From the NCBI GenBank assembly GCA_045546555.1, contig JAZQCY010000019.1:1-5022 (forward strand): DNA of 5,022 nucleotides, given 5' to 3'. The notes under the pieces were generated by a model. That model was not told the origin of the DNA and made no database searches. It was given only the letters and a program-made list of their open reading frames with translations. Positions within the stretch are counted from its first letter, which is position 1. Every line of letters begins with the position of its first letter. This stretch comes from UMGS172 sp045546555. Lineage in GTDB: Bacteria > Bacillota > Clostridia > Oscillospirales > Acutalibacteraceae. Shown one piece after another: positions 4,131-5,022 of this stretch. The translations under genes were made by a program, and so were the position numbers.

Positions 4131-4529
4131 ATGACAAGAAAAGAAGCAAGAAATCAGGCCTTTGTTCTTATTTTTGAAAAAGGTATCAACAACGAATCGG
4201 TTGAGGATATATTGGAGGCCGCCAAGGTCTGCCGTGAGTTTTTAGAGGATGAAGACGGTTATACCGTTAAGGCCTTCACCGGGGTTTATGATAACCTTGA
4301 GGAGATAGACGGTATCATTTCCGATAACCTTTCGGGTTGGACTATCAACCGAATCTCCAAGGTTTCCTTGGCAGTTTTACGCCTTGCTATTTATGAGATC
4401 AAATATATGGACGACATTCCCGAATCTGTTTCGATTGATGAGGCTGTTGAGCTTTGTAAAACCTACTCTACTCAGGATGACGCATCCTTTGTCAACGGCG
4501 TGTTGGGCACCGTTGTGCGTGCAAAATAA
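4131..4529 (+). CDS. nusB: Transcription antitermination factor NusB
   Basis: The product is a 132-aa all-helical cytosolic protein that, with ribosomal protein S10 (NusE), binds boxA RNA and supports antitermination of rRNA operons. Family hallmarks are an N-terminal TRKEARNQAFVLIFE helix (2-16), the central GWTINRISKVSLAVLRLAIYE stretch (69-89), and the highly conserved C-terminal block from IPESVSIDEAVELCK (96-110) through TQDDASFVNGVLG (114-126). Length is typical. The start has AGGTG (4121-4125) 5 nt upstream. The stop overlaps the next start as TAATG, so the downstream M22-like gene is translationally coupled, an arrangement usual in Clostridia. A promoter at 4049-4077 is the likely source of the transcript. 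Confidence 0.96.
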   Translation: MTRKEARNQAFVLIFEKGINNESVEDILEAAKVCREFLEDEDGYTVKAFTGVYDNLEEIDGIISDNLSGWTINRISKVSLAVLRLAIYEIKYMDDIPESVSIDEAVELCKTYSTQDDASFVNGVLGTVVRAK

Positions 4530-5022
4530 TGGACAGCTTCATCGGAATAGACACAAGCAATTACACGACCTCTTGTGCCGTATTTTCCCCCGAAAACGGT
4601 CAGTATATCAACTCTCGCAGACTGTTACCCGTCGAAAAGGGAAGTATAGGGCTTCGTCAAAGTGACGTTCTGTTTCACCACACCAAGGCTTTGCCCGAGA
4701 TTATTGACAATGCCTGCAAAGGAATAGGGGACATTAAAGCAATCGGCGTTTCAGACCGTCCGAGACCGTTGGAAAACAGCTATATGCCGTGTTTTTTGGC
4801 AGGTGTATCGGCCGCTTCTGCTATGGCGTCGGCCCTTGGGGTTAAGCTTTACAAGTTTTCGCATCAGGCAGGTCATATAGCAGCGGCTCTGTTTTCCGCC
4901 AACAAGCTTGACCTTATAGGCCAAAGGTTCATTTCATTTCACGTTTCGGGCGGCACCACCGAGGCTTTGCTTACCGAGTACGACGAAAAAGAATTTTTTA
5001 AGGCTACCATAGTAGCACAATC
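4529..5022 (+). CDS. TsaD/Kae1-like M22-family protein (3' end missing)
   Basis: The frame opens at the ATG overlapping the nusB stop and runs off the window, giving 164 complete codons. It starts MDSFIGIDTSNYTTSCAVFS, an ASKHA-fold phosphate-1 motif as in TsaD (GIETSCDET). HQAGH (112-116) stands at the metal motif that is HxEGH in TsaD, and FHVSGGTTEAL (137-147) matches the V-S-G-G-H/T-T nucleotide motif. TsaD makes the t6A modification of ANN-decoding tRNAs, but this shorter-motif, nusB-linked type appears to be the Clostridia-specific paralogue usually annotated as 'peptidase M22' or 'Kae1-like', whose function is not established as far as I know. No ribosome binding site precedes the start, consistent with translation by coupling. 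The full protein should be about 300 aa. Confidence 0.85.
   Translation, partial: MDSFIGIDTSNYTTSCAVFSPENGQYINSRRLLPVEKGSIGLRQSDVLFHHTKALPEIIDNACKGIGDIKAIGVSDRPRPLENSYMPCFLAGVSAASAMASALGVKLYKFSHQAGHIAAALFSANKLDLIGQRFISFHVSGGTTEALLTEYDEKEFFKATIVAQ

Overview
The window looks like chromosomal DNA of a low-to-medium-GC Gram-positive anaerobe of the Clostridia, probably Oscillospirales/Ruminococcaceae-like. This rests on AT-rich intergenic regions with near-consensus sigma-A promoters, strong AAGGAG ribosome binding sites, the nusB followed by TsaD-like M22 gene order, a DivIVA-like protein starting FRNSLFGFNRDDV, and a palindromic 'CTCCCTT-loop-AAGGGAG' intergenic repeat of a type I recall from that group. 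No database search was possible, so the taxonomy is inference.

Left part (1-1652): the right-hand end of an integrated mobile element. It holds the 3' end of an excisionase-like helix-turn-helix gene, then a complete tyrosine recombinase (395 aa from the ATG at 227) with its full catalytic set. A 238-bp non-coding stretch follows with three strong inverted repeats. The recombinase points at the 3' end of a tRNA-Ser(CGA) gene on the minus strand, the classical layout of an ICE or prophage inserted in a tRNA gene. The rest of the element lies to the left, outside the window.

Junction (1613-2056): an intact tRNA-Ser(CGA) with encoded CCA and its own terminator. About 110 nt upstream on the same strand is a second tRNA-Ser(CGA) 5' half. 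It matches the intact gene at 35 of 40 positions, and the match stops exactly at the end of the anticodon loop. A perfect TTGACA-17-TATAAT promoter sits directly before this broken copy and probably drives the intact tRNA as well. This split/duplicated tRNA is the most unusual object in the window.

Middle (2028-2681): a monocistronic VOC/glyoxalase-family gene with its own TTGAAA-17-TATAAT promoter, then a palindromic intergenic repeat and a hairpin between convergent genes.

Minus-strand operon (2682-3819): a DivIVA-like coiled-coil protein and a class I fumarase/tartrate dehydratase beta subunit, joined by a 1-nt TAATG overlap. The promoter carries an 11-bp perfect inverted repeat over its -10 region. 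The partner alpha subunit is not next to the beta gene.

Right part (3820-5022): a very AT-rich divergent intergenic region with a possible 41-aa hydrophobic small ORF, then nusB overlapping (TAATG) a TsaD/Kae1-like M22 gene that runs off the window. The chromosomal genes are ordinary housekeeping. I did not find a convincing new multi-gene system; the unusual points are the tRNA/integration junction, the DivIVA-like/fumarase-beta coupling and the small ORF.
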